DNA of 33,428 nucleotides from Paenibacillus tundrae. GTDB lineage: Bacteria > Bacillota > Bacilli > Paenibacillales > Paenibacillaceae. A program made the translations under genes and the position numbers. Shown here in pieces: positions 15,358-23,336 of this stretch (position 1 is the stretch's first letter; every line of letters starts with the position of its first letter). The stretch spans positions 1 to 33,428 of the forward strand of contig NZ_JAUSTI010000030.1 of assembly GCF_030812775.1 (NCBI RefSeq), in the 5' to 3' direction. The notes under the pieces are model-generated. The model was not told the origin of the DNA and made no database searches. It saw only the letters and a program-made list of their open reading frames with translations.

Positions 15358-15376
15358 TGACATAGAGCTTATGTCA
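15358..15376. promoter_or_regulatory. Inverted repeat upstream of the DUF4261 gene
   Basis: TGACATA, a five-base gap, TATGTCA: a perfect 7-bp inverted repeat ending about 33 bases before the start codon. The position suits a repressor operator near the transcription start; there is no T-run, so it is not a terminator. Confidence 0.35.
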
Positions 15377-15408
15377 ATTACTGTGATTGGTTGAAAGGAG
15401 AACGTCTC

Positions 15409-16209
15409 ATGGGATTGTTTGATAAACTTCGACGTCGTAAAAAGGAAACTGTGCAGGTAGATGAGGTTTCAACGTCCACTCCGCAATATGAAACCATCGT
15501 TGGATTCGTTCTGTTAGAACGTGAGGAATGTGATTTGAATGTCTTCATCCATAAGATGAAACAGGAATGGGACATAGACATTGATGAGCAACCGGAAGAA
15601 GGCAATTTATTTTTTGAAGTGAACGGTATGCAAGTGGTATGTGCTCATATAGCTGCTCCTGTGCCTGATCGTGAAGTCGAGGAGAATGCCAAACTAAATA
15701 TACTTTGGCGAGAAGCGGAACAAGTGACTTCCCGACATCAATCGCAAATTATAGTGTCTGTTCTGAATGCAACCGATGCGATTCAAGGACATATTCTGTT
15801 CACCAAGACAGCCAGCGCACTGCTACAATTGGATCATACACTCGCCATATATCTTGCACCACTTGTTGTGGAAGCAAGTCAATACGTAGAGATCAGTCGT
15901 TGGCTGAAGGAGGACGAGCTCCCTGTATCGCTGTGGGTGTATATTGGTTTATTCCAAGATGCTCAAGGTGCCTCAGCTTATACATACGGTTTACGTAGAT
16001 TTGGGAAAGACGAGATGGAGATTACCCAATCTGCTGAAGCATTAAGTGATGTGTATGAGATGATGTTTATGACTACAACTTATGTCATTGAGAATGATGT
16101 CACGTTGCACGACGGGGAGACACTTGGGTTCACAGCAGAACAGAAGCTGCCTATCACTCGTTCGGAAGGAATAGCTACAGAAGGTCATAGTCTCAAAATA
16201 GGTTATTAG
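15409..16209 (+). CDS. DUF4261 domain protein
   Basis: The 266-aa soluble protein begins MGLFDKLRRRKKE, a basic N-terminus. From about residue 30 it shows the DUF4261 pattern: ETIVGFVLLEREECDLNVF, VCAHIAAPVPDREVE, a QIIVSVLN strand, and the C-terminal half with LPVSLWVYIGLFQD and GLRRFGKDEMEI. The family's function is unknown. The ATG has AAAGGAGA seven bases upstream. It is a single gene ended by its own terminator. Confidence 0.82.
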   Translation: MGLFDKLRRRKKETVQVDEVSTSTPQYETIVGFVLLEREECDLNVFIHKMKQEWDIDIDEQPEEGNLFFEVNGMQVVCAHIAAPVPDREVEENAKLNILWREAEQVTSRHQSQIIVSVLNATDAIQGHILFTKTASALLQLDHTLAIYLAPLVVEASQYVEISRWLKEDELPVSLWVYIGLFQDAQGASAYTYGLRRFGKDEMEITQSAEALSDVYEMMFMTTTYVIENDVTLHDGETLGFTAEQKLPITRSEGIATEGHSLKIGY

Positions 16210-16254
16210 TCTATTACTAGCGATAGATACGCAATGCCAGATGTTACATCACCA

Positions 16255-16295
16255 TAAGCTGCCTATGTCGTTTATAGATATGGCAGCTTTTTTGG
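16255..16295 (+). terminator. Terminator of the DUF4261 gene
   Basis: Outer stem AAGCTGCC / GGCAGCTT with imperfect inner pairing, followed by TTTTTT. Confidence 0.78.
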
Positions 16296-16392
16296 TATCT
16301 AATTTAACCTTTTCTCATGTAGCTGCATGTTCCCAGACTAACCCATGCATACCACTAAATAGTCCATAAGTATCACAAAAAGCTAATTGTAG

Positions 16393-16421
16393 TTTTCATT
16401 CATGCTAAAAATAGGTATAAT
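16393..16421 (+). promoter_or_regulatory. Probable sigma-A promoter of the STAS-like gene
   Basis: -35 TTTTCA at 16393-16398, a 17-base spacer, and a perfect -10 TATAAT at 16416-16421, about 56 bases before the start codon. Confidence 0.5.
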
Positions 16422-16476
16422 TAATAGGTAAATAGACTCACATTTACATACATTTTATGACTGAGGAGTTGCCTAA

Positions 16477-16836
16477 ATGTCCGTTAGACTTTTAGATTCA
16501 GACACACCCATTTTGGAGATTATTTGGGACGGAATTGTAACGCCAGAACAAGTGGAAGAGGCGAATATACAAATTCAACAACTGAGTAATTCACTAGGGG
16601 ATTCATTCGATGTGTTGGTCGATATGCGTAATATGAAGGCTTTCCCCCAAGATACCAAAGAAAAAATTGTAGAGCACCAGAAAATGCTTACGCAATTGGG
16701 CATGAAACGCGCCAGTGTGGCCGTAGGCGGAGCCATAGCCAAAATGCAATTGAATCGAATCTCCAAAGATTCCAATCATCAAACCGAGTTTCAATGGGAA
16801 ACGTATGATGAAGCATTGGCCTTTTTGCGAAAATAA
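16477..16836 (+). CDS. SpoIIAA-like / STAS-like protein
   Basis: The 119-aa soluble protein has alternating strands and helices. The FDVLVDMRNMKAFPQDTKEK segment, the GMKRASVAVGGAIAKMQ segment and the C-terminal ETYDEALAFLRK closely follow the SpoIIAA-like fold family (PF11964). Members are relatives of anti-sigma antagonists but often lack the phosphorylated serine, so a switch role is not assured. GAGGAG lies nine bases before the ATG. No kinase or sigma-factor gene is adjacent. Confidence 0.72.
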   Translation: MSVRLLDSDTPILEIIWDGIVTPEQVEEANIQIQQLSNSLGDSFDVLVDMRNMKAFPQDTKEKIVEHQKMLTQLGMKRASVAVGGAIAKMQLNRISKDSNHQTEFQWETYDEALAFLRK

Positions 16837-16891
16837 TCAATCGATGCTTTTGACTTATGTTTCACGAGCATTCCAATCTAAGCTGCATATA

Positions 16892-16921
16892 AAAAGGCAC
16901 TTCCTGATGGAAGTGCCTTTT
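16892..16921. terminator. Terminator of the STAS-like gene
   Basis: 13-bp perfect stem AAAAGGCACTTCC / GGAAGTGCCTTTT with a TGAT loop. T-runs flank both sides, so it may also serve the convergent GNAT gene. Confidence 0.87.
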
Positions 16922-17049
16922 CTGCTCTGTTCCGCTCTGTTCTGTTCAGAATTCCCCCTGTTCTTTCTCACCTATAGGCACACCCTGAACTTCCAGTGAA
17001 AATCCAATATTTATTTCATTTGTAATTCTAAATTGGGATCCACGCTCTC

Positions 17050-17550
17050 TTAATGTATAGTGCACACCATCGTGACCGATGTGTCACACATGCCTACTTT
17101 GACAAATCCGAATCGACGATACAATCGAATCGCTTCGTTATCTGGATCAACACTAAGTGATACGGTCGCAATTCCTCTTTGCTTCGCTTCCTCCAATGCA
17201 GCTTGAATTAAGCGTGTACCCACACCTTGTCCGCGTGCTTCTTCAATGATTGCCATTCCCATTTCTGGTGTCTCCGCATTGACGTAGCCGAATCCTGCAT
17301 TTTGTTCATCGAAGAACCTTAGTGTGATAGAGCCTAGTCTTCTGTCCTGCCCCTCGTGGGTAGCCACAGCCACAAATCCAAAGTCGCCTTCTCTTCCCCA
17401 TCCCTCTACATATTTTGATAGTTCAGGCTGATTTATGATATCCCGTTCAAAAGGCTCTTCACCCTCTTTAGTGTGCAAGGATGCATATAACATTTCCCAT
17501 AAAAATGGAACATCTCGCTCATCAATGGGTCGAACGACAATATCAGTCAT
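17050..17550 (-). CDS. GNAT-family N-acetyltransferase
   Basis: The 166-aa protein carries the acetyl-CoA-binding motif A as EEARGQGVGTRLIQAALEEAKQRG and motif B as VSLSVDPDNEAIRLYRRFGFVKVG. It probably acetylates a small amine; the substrate is unknown. The ATG has AAAGGAGG seven bases upstream and overlaps the stop codon of the upstream gene by four bases, so the two are translationally coupled. Confidence 0.9.
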   Translation of the reverse strand: MTDIVVRPIDERDVPFLWEMLYASLHTKEGEEPFERDIINQPELSKYVEGWGREGDFGFVAVATHEGQDRRLGSITLRFFDEQNAGFGYVNAETPEMGMAIIEEARGQGVGTRLIQAALEEAKQRGIATVSLSVDPDNEAIRLYRRFGFVKVGMCDTSVTMVCTIH

Positions 17551-18044
17551 GCAGCATCCTCCTTTAACTTATTAAAAATACGTTCAAGTTCATTAAAGTT
17601 GAATTCATTGGTAATTTCAAAATCCCCAAAGGCATCCCTTGTTGCAGCACCATTATAAGTAGATATTGTATTTTCACTATAGACCCAAACCCCGAAATGT
17701 TCTGTAAATCGGCCCTCCTTATTTATCACAATACGTATTTCGTAGTAAGGCAGATCATTGAGAGGGCGCGCCTCTTTTACTTTCTTGAGTTCAATATCTC
17801 TGAATAGCTTCAATACATTCTGGATCTGCTTCGGATCTTCAAGTCGAACTTCTTCTTCCTCAGCGGACGAGATTCTGGTAATCTTACGTATCTGCAATGT
17901 CTCAATCTTATCAAGCATGGTTATATGATCGGTTACCTCTGCACGAAACGTAGTATGCTGACTCTTCACATATAACGGAAACGCAATAGCGGCAACTACA
18001 ACAACCGTAACTATAGCTAGAATATACATCGTTCTATTTTTCAT
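17547..18044 (-). CDS. Membrane-anchored protein of unknown function
   Basis: I do not recognise a family. From the chosen ATG the 165-aa protein has a short basic start, one membrane segment (YILAIVTVVVVAAIAF, residues ~7-22) and an extracytoplasmic domain of ~140 residues that is charged and beta-rich (PYYEIRIVINKEGRFTEHFGVWVYS). The start is uncertain: 18044 has GGAGGGG 14 bases upstream, 18068 (ATG) and 18116 (TTG) are alternatives, and the longest would overlap the upstream gene by 16 bases. It is the middle gene of a compact three-gene unit between a predicted secreted protein and a GNAT enzyme. Confidence 0.7.
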   Translation of the reverse strand: MKNRTMYILAIVTVVVVAAIAFPLYVKSQHTTFRAEVTDHITMLDKIETLQIRKITRISSAEEEEVRLEDPKQIQNVLKLFRDIELKKVKEARPLNDLPYYEIRIVINKEGRFTEHFGVWVYSENTISTYNGAATRDAFGDFEITNEFNFNELERIFNKLKEDAA

Positions 18045-18100
18045 ATGATAGCGAAGCACCCCTCCCATTAAAATTCGATAAAATCCTTTAACATGGATGG

Positions 18101-18769
18101 CTAGAGCTTTACCCAACCTGATCCACTGAAATATCTGCGAAATCCCTTTTCAGATCCTTCTGCAGAATTCATGGGATACCAAAGCTGTTGCCGAAGCTCC
18201 TCATCTGATAACACGCCTAATTCATGATCATGCTGATCTTCACTGCTCAACCAATCGGCAGAAGCACTAAAATTGACCTGTACATGGGATTGATCATGCT
18301 TAGTCACCATCACATAATTCTGTACAAGTTTAGTCGAATCGGCATCCTCCGGAGTCAAATAACTAGTATTTTCATACACCTGTCGAAACTCCCTCTGTAT
18401 CTCAGATCCATCTCGAACTTCTTCAATCTCTGCAAGAAACCCGGTTTGCACATCGACACCAGCTCCTAGATCGACACGTGCAGTATATTCAGCATGGTAG
18501 ATATTGGAGAAGTAAGAAGCAGGTTGCCCCTTAAGCTGAGAAAAATCCTCTCCTGTAAGTTCCAGATATCTAGAATGGAATTGTTCAGGGGACAAGCTTG
18601 TCATTTCCCAATGGAAGGCTGCATCACTAAGAGAATCCATTACAATCTCAACCTCAGGAGTGGGAGGTGTGTGGTCTTCTAATTCTTGTTCTCGCGAGGG
18701 ATTAAGCAGAATTAAGAGCGCAACAAAACACGCAGATAAGATGTATCCCCACTTTTTAATGATACTCAC
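18101..18769 (-). CDS. Predicted secreted or membrane-anchored protein of unknown function
   Basis: The 222-aa protein starts with a basic N-terminus and one hydrophobic segment (residues ~8-22, WGYILSACFVALLILL), followed by an acidic extracytoplasmic domain. LSAC resembles a lipobox, but the hydrophobic stretch before the cysteine is too short, so an uncleaved anchor or ordinary signal peptide is more likely. AAGGGGAG lies eight bases before the ATG. It heads the unit that continues with the second anchored protein and the GNAT gene. Function unknown. Confidence 0.72.
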   Translation of the reverse strand: MSIIKKWGYILSACFVALLILLNPSREQELEDHTPPTPEVEIVMDSLSDAAFHWEMTSLSPEQFHSRYLELTGEDFSQLKGQPASYFSNIYHAEYTARVDLGAGVDVQTGFLAEIEEVRDGSEIQREFRQVYENTSYLTPEDADSTKLVQNYVMVTKHDQSHVQVNFSASADWLSSEDQHDHELGVLSDEELRQQLWYPMNSAEGSEKGFRRYFSGSGWVKL

Positions 18770-18917
18770 TCCCCTTTTTCACCTAACTTCTTAGACCCTT
18801 AAACTCTTAAACTCTTAAAAAAAGGCTCTACTTTTCTCCATCTATGTAAATAACGTTGATTCTATACGAAAGTTATTCATTATTTTCAATTGAAATCGCA
18901 TTCAGGAATGTTATCTC

Positions 18918-18944
18918 TAAAATTTAAAATTTATATGACGATAT
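18918..18944 (+). promoter_or_regulatory. Sigma-D-type promoter of chemoreceptor 1
   Basis: TAAA at 18918-18921, exactly 15 bases, then GACGATAT at 18937-18944. The motility sigma factor SigD of Bacillota recognises TAAA-N15-GCCGATAA; six of eight -10 bases match. The transcription start would lie near 18951. Confidence 0.75.
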
Positions 18945-19003
18945 ACTTCATAAGCTTTTAACCATGCTAACACATTTATGACATCTAGGGGGAGAAGTAA
19001 CGT

Positions 19004-20980
19004 ATGAAATTAAAACTTAAATTGATGTTGGCCTTCTTGATCACCGTCCTTGTCACTGCAGGTGCGCTCGCACCACTGGGTCTGTATCAGTCAAGCAAAC
19101 AAGCCACGCAAAGTGTGAACAACAAACTAGACGGATTGGTATCTGCCGCAACATTTCAGTTGGACGGTTGGTTACATGGCAATGAAAAATTAGTTGAAAC
19201 ACTAGGGCTCGTATTCCAAGAAGCTGTACCAGCTTCTGATGTGAATGAGGATTATTTGTCCATCATGTACCAGGGCACCAACCAGAACAATATAGAGGAT
19301 TTATATTACGGTAACGAGGATGGTCAGTTTATAAACGGTTCTGATTTCGTCCAAGCAGCAGATTATGATCCCAGAGAACGTTCCTGGTACCAAGAAGCTG
19401 TAGCAGCCGACAAGCTGATCTTTACCGATCCATACATCGATAACAAATCTAAACAATTCACGGTGTCCATCGCCATGCCTGTAAAAACAGAGAATGGTGC
19501 GCTACAGGGCGTTGTAGCTTCTGATATTTTGCTCTCTAAACTAACCGATGCGGTCAATCAGATTGATCTGGGTGGGTTAGGCTACACCTTTATGCTTGAT
19601 AAAAATGGCGTCATCTTGGCTCATCCACAAGCTGAGATCGCAAGCACTTCCGCTGCGGACAACGCTGAATTGGGACCATTACTATCAGAGATGTTAGCTA
19701 ATCCAGCAGGTCAGAAGTCTTTCCAATATAACGGAGAGAACCTGCTCTTATACTTCAAACAGATTCCAAGTACAGGTTGGATTGTCGGTTCAGTCATTTC
19801 TGAAAAACTCGCTTATGCTGAATATTATCAATTACGCAACCAATATATTCTCATTATTACGGTTACGTTGGTCGTTGTTTTGGCAGGAGCATATGGTGTT
19901 GCCGCTCGTTTAATCAAACCTCTGAAACGACTCCAGCTCATGTCTGCTCAAATGTCTGAAGGTGATTTCACAGGTCGTGTTCCCTCCAAAGGAAAAGATG
20001 AATTCGCCGAGCTTGGAGTGGCCTTTAATTCAATGTCTGATCAGCTCAGCCAGTTGTTACAACAGGTACAGCAGTCTGCAGATCGGGTTCAGGACATTTC
20101 ACATGATATGGAGAATCATACCGAGAATACCCAGCGTATTGCTGAACAGATATCCATCGCTACAGACGAGCTCGCTCAAGGATCAAGCAGCCAGGCAGAG
20201 TCTGTCTATGAAGGCTCTAACCGACTAACCGAAATGAGCCACACCGTTAACGGCATTAATGGCAGTATCGAGCAGTCGGTAGCTATGATGCAGGAGGCAA
20301 CAGACGCCATGCATGCAGGATTACAAGCCGTAGACCATCAAGTACATCTCGCAGAAGATAACCGTAAATCTATTCAACAGGTCGGAGAATCCATTCACTT
20401 ATTGGCAGATAAATCTCGCAAAATTGAAGATATCGCCAGCATGATCCGTGATATTTCGGCTCAGACGAACTTGCTCGCTCTGAATGCCTCCATTGAAGCT
20501 GCTCGAGCGGGAGAACATGGACGTGGGTTTGCTGTAGTTGCGGGTGAGGTACGCAAACTAGCGGAGCAATCTTCCCAGTCTGTTGATTCAATTATTGTGC
20601 TGCTAAGTGAAATTCAGGCTGCGAGCAGTCAAAGCGTCGATGAAGTAACGTCTGCCGAACATGTCACCCAGCAACAAGTTGCTTCCGTTCATGACATGCG
20701 GAATGTATTTGCACGAATTAAACAATCGGTCGATGGCATTGACCATCAGGTGAGACAGGTTTCCACAGCGACCTCTGAACTCGACAGCAATGCGGGGAAA
20801 ATTGCCGAGGTAATCTCCAGTGTTGCCGCGATGTCTGAACAGAGTGCTGCTTCCACAGAGGAAGTCGCTTCTTCGACTCAAGAACAGTTCAATTACATTA
20901 CAACCATTTCAGAACGCTCTAGAGAATTAACGAATCATGCCAACACGTTATTTAACGAAGTTAAAAAATTTAAAATTTAA
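19004..20980 (+). CDS. Methyl-accepting chemotaxis protein with amino-acid-type dCache domain (1)
   Basis: 658-aa transmembrane chemoreceptor. A membrane segment at residues ~8-28 and a second at ~281-302 enclose a double Cache sensor; HAMP follows at ~303-355 and the cytoplasmic signalling domain at ~360-650, with the conserved tip around DISAQTNLLALNASIEAARA (483-502). The residues that define amino-acid-binding dCache domains are present at Y121, R126, W128, Y144, D146 and D174, so an amino-acid ligand is likely (inference from the published family motif). No C-terminal CheB/CheR tether peptide is seen. The ATG follows GGGGGAG. A sigma-D promoter lies upstream and a close paralogue follows 98 bp after the stop codon. 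Confidence 0.94.
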   Translation: MKLKLKLMLAFLITVLVTAGALAPLGLYQSSKQATQSVNNKLDGLVSAATFQLDGWLHGNEKLVETLGLVFQEAVPASDVNEDYLSIMYQGTNQNNIEDLYYGNEDGQFINGSDFVQAADYDPRERSWYQEAVAADKLIFTDPYIDNKSKQFTVSIAMPVKTENGALQGVVASDILLSKLTDAVNQIDLGGLGYTFMLDKNGVILAHPQAEIASTSAADNAELGPLLSEMLANPAGQKSFQYNGENLLLYFKQIPSTGWIVGSVISEKLAYAEYYQLRNQYILIITVTLVVVLAGAYGVAARLIKPLKRLQLMSAQMSEGDFTGRVPSKGKDEFAELGVAFNSMSDQLSQLLQQVQQSADRVQDISHDMENHTENTQRIAEQISIATDELAQGSSSQAESVYEGSNRLTEMSHTVNGINGSIEQSVAMMQEATDAMHAGLQAVDHQVHLAEDNRKSIQQVGESIHLLADKSRKIEDIASMIRDISAQTNLLALNASIEAARAGEHGRGFAVVAGEVRKLAEQSSQSVDSIIVLLSEIQAASSQSVDEVTSAEHVTQQQVASVHDMRNVFARIKQSVDGIDHQVRQVSTATSELDSNAGKIAEVISSVAAMSEQSAASTEEVASSTQEQFNYITTISERSRELTNHANTLFNEVKKFKI

Positions 20981-20993
20981 TATTTCTCCATAC

Positions 20994-21020
20994 TAAATAT
21001 CTGCTTCATTTTGACGATAT
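20994..21020 (+). promoter_or_regulatory. Sigma-D-type promoter of chemoreceptor 2
   Basis: TAAA at 20994-20997, exactly 15 bases, then GACGATAT at 21013-21020. The -10 octamer and the spacer length are identical to the promoter of the first receptor, although the spacer sequence differs. It sits inside the 113-bp gap between the receptors, so the second can be transcribed on its own. Confidence 0.75.
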
Positions 21021-21093
21021 ATTATCTAAGTTATAAGTCTTAAAGTTTCATTCAAACACAAGAAATAGAACCGGATGCTTGGGGGGAATGGGA

Positions 21094-23073
21094 ATGAAGC
21101 TCAAACCAAAATTAATGATGATGTTTCTCGCCGCCGTATTAATCACAGCAGTTCCGCTTGCAGCTCTGGGCTTGATTCAAACCAAGAAGCAAGCAACGTT
21201 ACATGTGGACACTAAATTAAATGGACTAATCACCTCATCAGCCAACGATTTGAATGGATGGATTAGCAGTAACGCTAAAGTGGTTGAAACACTGTCGTTC
21301 ATCATTCAGGAGGGTGTACCCGAGGGGCAGCTCAATGCAGATTATTTTCATATTATGAAGCTTGGTAGCAATAAAGAAAGCCTCTCGGATCTCTATTTTG
21401 GTGCAGAACAAACTGGCGAGTTTCTTAATGGCTCCGGCTGGGTGCCTGATCCTGATTACGATCCCCGAAAACGACCATGGTACATGGAAGCCAAGCAGGC
21501 TAACCAATTAACATTCTCCGATCCTTACCTAGATATGGTGACTAATCAATATGCCGTGTCCATCGCCATGCCTGTCCAGAATAAGGAAGGGCAATTACAA
21601 GGGATTGCGGCAGCCGATCTGCTTCTCTCCACCCTTACCGACACGGTGAGTAAGATCAACCTAGATGGACTAGGATACACCTTCTTAATTGATAAAAAAG
21701 GACAGCTCCTAGCTCACCCTGATGAGAAGCTCGTGAATACATCTGCTGCGGACGATCCAGAACTCCAGCCGTTATTGGCTGATATGCAAGCCAACCCTTC
21801 AGGACAGAAGCTTTTCCGTTACAACGATGAGAACTATTCATTGTTCTATCAGCAGATTCCGAGTACAGGCTGGGTGATTGGTGCAGTAATTTCCGAAAAG
21901 CTCGCTTATGCCGAGTATTACTCCTTACGTAATAATTATATTCTGATTATCGGAATTACACTGCTTGTTGTGATGGCTGCATCGTATTGGATTGCCACAC
22001 TCTTCATTAAGCCTCTGAGAAGCCTTCATGGTACATCCCAGCAAATGTCGAGTGGTGATTTTACCAGCCGAGTGAACATCAAGGGCAGAGATGAATTTGC
22101 CGAGCTGGGCACGGCATTTAATCAGATGTCAGATCAGCTGAGTACGCTGCTTCAACAGGTGACCTCTTCCGCGGATCAGGTACAGCGTATTTCTGGTGAG
22201 ATGCAAGACCATACGAACAATACGAAGCGCATAGCAGAGCAAATCTCCATTGCCACAGATGAACTAGCTCAAGGGTCTAGCCAGCAAGCCGAATCTGTCT
22301 ACGATGGCTCCAGTCGTCTGTCGGAGATGAGTGATAACGTTAGCGGTATTCACCGCAGTGTAGAGCAATCCGTCAACATGATGCGTGAAGCGAGTGAAGC
22401 TATGCAAGTAGGGATTCAGGCCGTTGACCATCAGGTCGAGCTTGCAGGCGATAATCGCAAGTCTATTGACCGTGTGGGAGAGTCCATCACACTGCTGGCA
22501 GACAAGTCTCAGAAGATCGAAGGCATTGTCGATATGATTCGTGGCATTGCCTCACAGACCAATCTGCTTGCCTTGAACGCTTCAATTGAAGCAGCTAGAG
22601 CAGGTGAACATGGACGTGGGTTCGCCGTCGTAGCCGAAGAAGTCCGGAAGCTCGCTGAACAATCTTCAAGTTCTGCCCAGGATATCATCGTATTGCTGGA
22701 TGAAATTCAGGCGGCCAGTCGCCAAAGCGTACATGAGGTGGTCTCTGCTGAAGGTGGCATTGATCAGCAAGTCGCTGCCGTGCATGAGATGCGGGAGTCA
22801 TTCACACGGATTAAGCAATCCATTGATGGTATCGACAGCCAGTTAGGACTCGTATCCTCTGCCACGACAGAACTGGATGGCAATGCAGGCAAGATTGCTG
22901 AGATCATCTCCAGCGTAGCAGCCATGTCGGAGGAAAGTGCAGCTTCCACTGAGGAAGTTGCCTCCTCAACACAAGAACAGGTGAATTACACGACCAATAT
23001 ATCGAAGCGTGCTAATGAACTCTCGCAGCATGCCAACACATTATTCCAGGAAGTGAAAAAGTTCAAAATTTAA
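21094..23073 (+). CDS. Methyl-accepting chemotaxis protein with amino-acid-type dCache domain (2)
   Basis: 659-aa paralogue of the preceding receptor, collinear along its whole length and nearly identical over the signalling tip (RGIASQTNLLALNASIEAAR). The order is the same: TM1, dCache, TM2, HAMP, signalling domain. The amino-acid-binding positions are again conserved (Y122, R127, W129, Y145, D147, D175). Differences concentrate in the sensor, e.g. FSDPYLDMVTNQYAVS versus FTDPYIDNKSKQFTVS, so the ligand range may have diverged. I chose the ATG at 21094 because GGGGGGA lies six bases upstream and the N-terminus then aligns with its neighbour; a TTG at 21079 and ATG at 21088 overlap the ribosome binding site. 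Confidence 0.94.
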   Translation: MKLKPKLMMMFLAAVLITAVPLAALGLIQTKKQATLHVDTKLNGLITSSANDLNGWISSNAKVVETLSFIIQEGVPEGQLNADYFHIMKLGSNKESLSDLYFGAEQTGEFLNGSGWVPDPDYDPRKRPWYMEAKQANQLTFSDPYLDMVTNQYAVSIAMPVQNKEGQLQGIAAADLLLSTLTDTVSKINLDGLGYTFLIDKKGQLLAHPDEKLVNTSAADDPELQPLLADMQANPSGQKLFRYNDENYSLFYQQIPSTGWVIGAVISEKLAYAEYYSLRNNYILIIGITLLVVMAASYWIATLFIKPLRSLHGTSQQMSSGDFTSRVNIKGRDEFAELGTAFNQMSDQLSTLLQQVTSSADQVQRISGEMQDHTNNTKRIAEQISIATDELAQGSSQQAESVYDGSSRLSEMSDNVSGIHRSVEQSVNMMREASEAMQVGIQAVDHQVELAGDNRKSIDRVGESITLLADKSQKIEGIVDMIRGIASQTNLLALNASIEAARAGEHGRGFAVVAEEVRKLAEQSSSSAQDIIVLLDEIQAASRQSVHEVVSAEGGIDQQVAAVHEMRESFTRIKQSIDGIDSQLGLVSSATTELDGNAGKIAEIISSVAAMSEESAASTEEVASSTQEQVNYTTNISKRANELSQHANTLFQEVKKFKI

Positions 23074-23225
23074 ACGGAAACGTTCAAATTAGGACAATGC
23101 GTACCTTCTTCGAAGTATTTCAGTAGTGATAAACGAAGTTGTTTGTCCTTGAATAAGCAATTTCTCAAATCTGCTTCGCCCACTGCTCACTGAACGATAG
23201 ACACGAATGAAACGCTTAGAATGAT

Positions 23226-23272
23226 AAATAAGCCGCGTCTCCCACTAGGGAATCATACGGCTTATTTATTTT
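23226..23272. terminator. Terminator between chemoreceptor 2 and the LacI gene
   Basis: 9-bp stem AATAAGCCG / CGGCTTATT with an inner TCCC-ACTA-GGGA hairpin, then TATTTTG. The arms give T-rich flanks in both directions, so it could end both convergent transcripts. Confidence 0.75.
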
Positions 23273-23300
23273 GTGCTCCAGTATTGTTCTGATTGAGATC

Positions 23301-23335
23301 AGGAGCAGCGGCATAACGATATGCGAGCTGCTCCT
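23301..23335. repeat. Two-tier hairpin at the end of the iol operon
   Basis: Outer stem AGGAGCAGC / GCTGCTCCT (9 bp) and inner stem GCATA / TATGC with an ACGA loop. It starts one base after the stop codon of the LacI gene on the minus strand and has no T-run. It may protect the mRNA 3' end or assist the terminator beyond it. Confidence 0.6.
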
Positions 23336-23336
23336 G

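Noticed and set aside
18101..18769. Lipoprotein assignment based on LSAC
   Set aside because: The hydrophobic run before the cysteine is only a few residues and hydrophobicity continues after it, unlike a lipoprotein signal.
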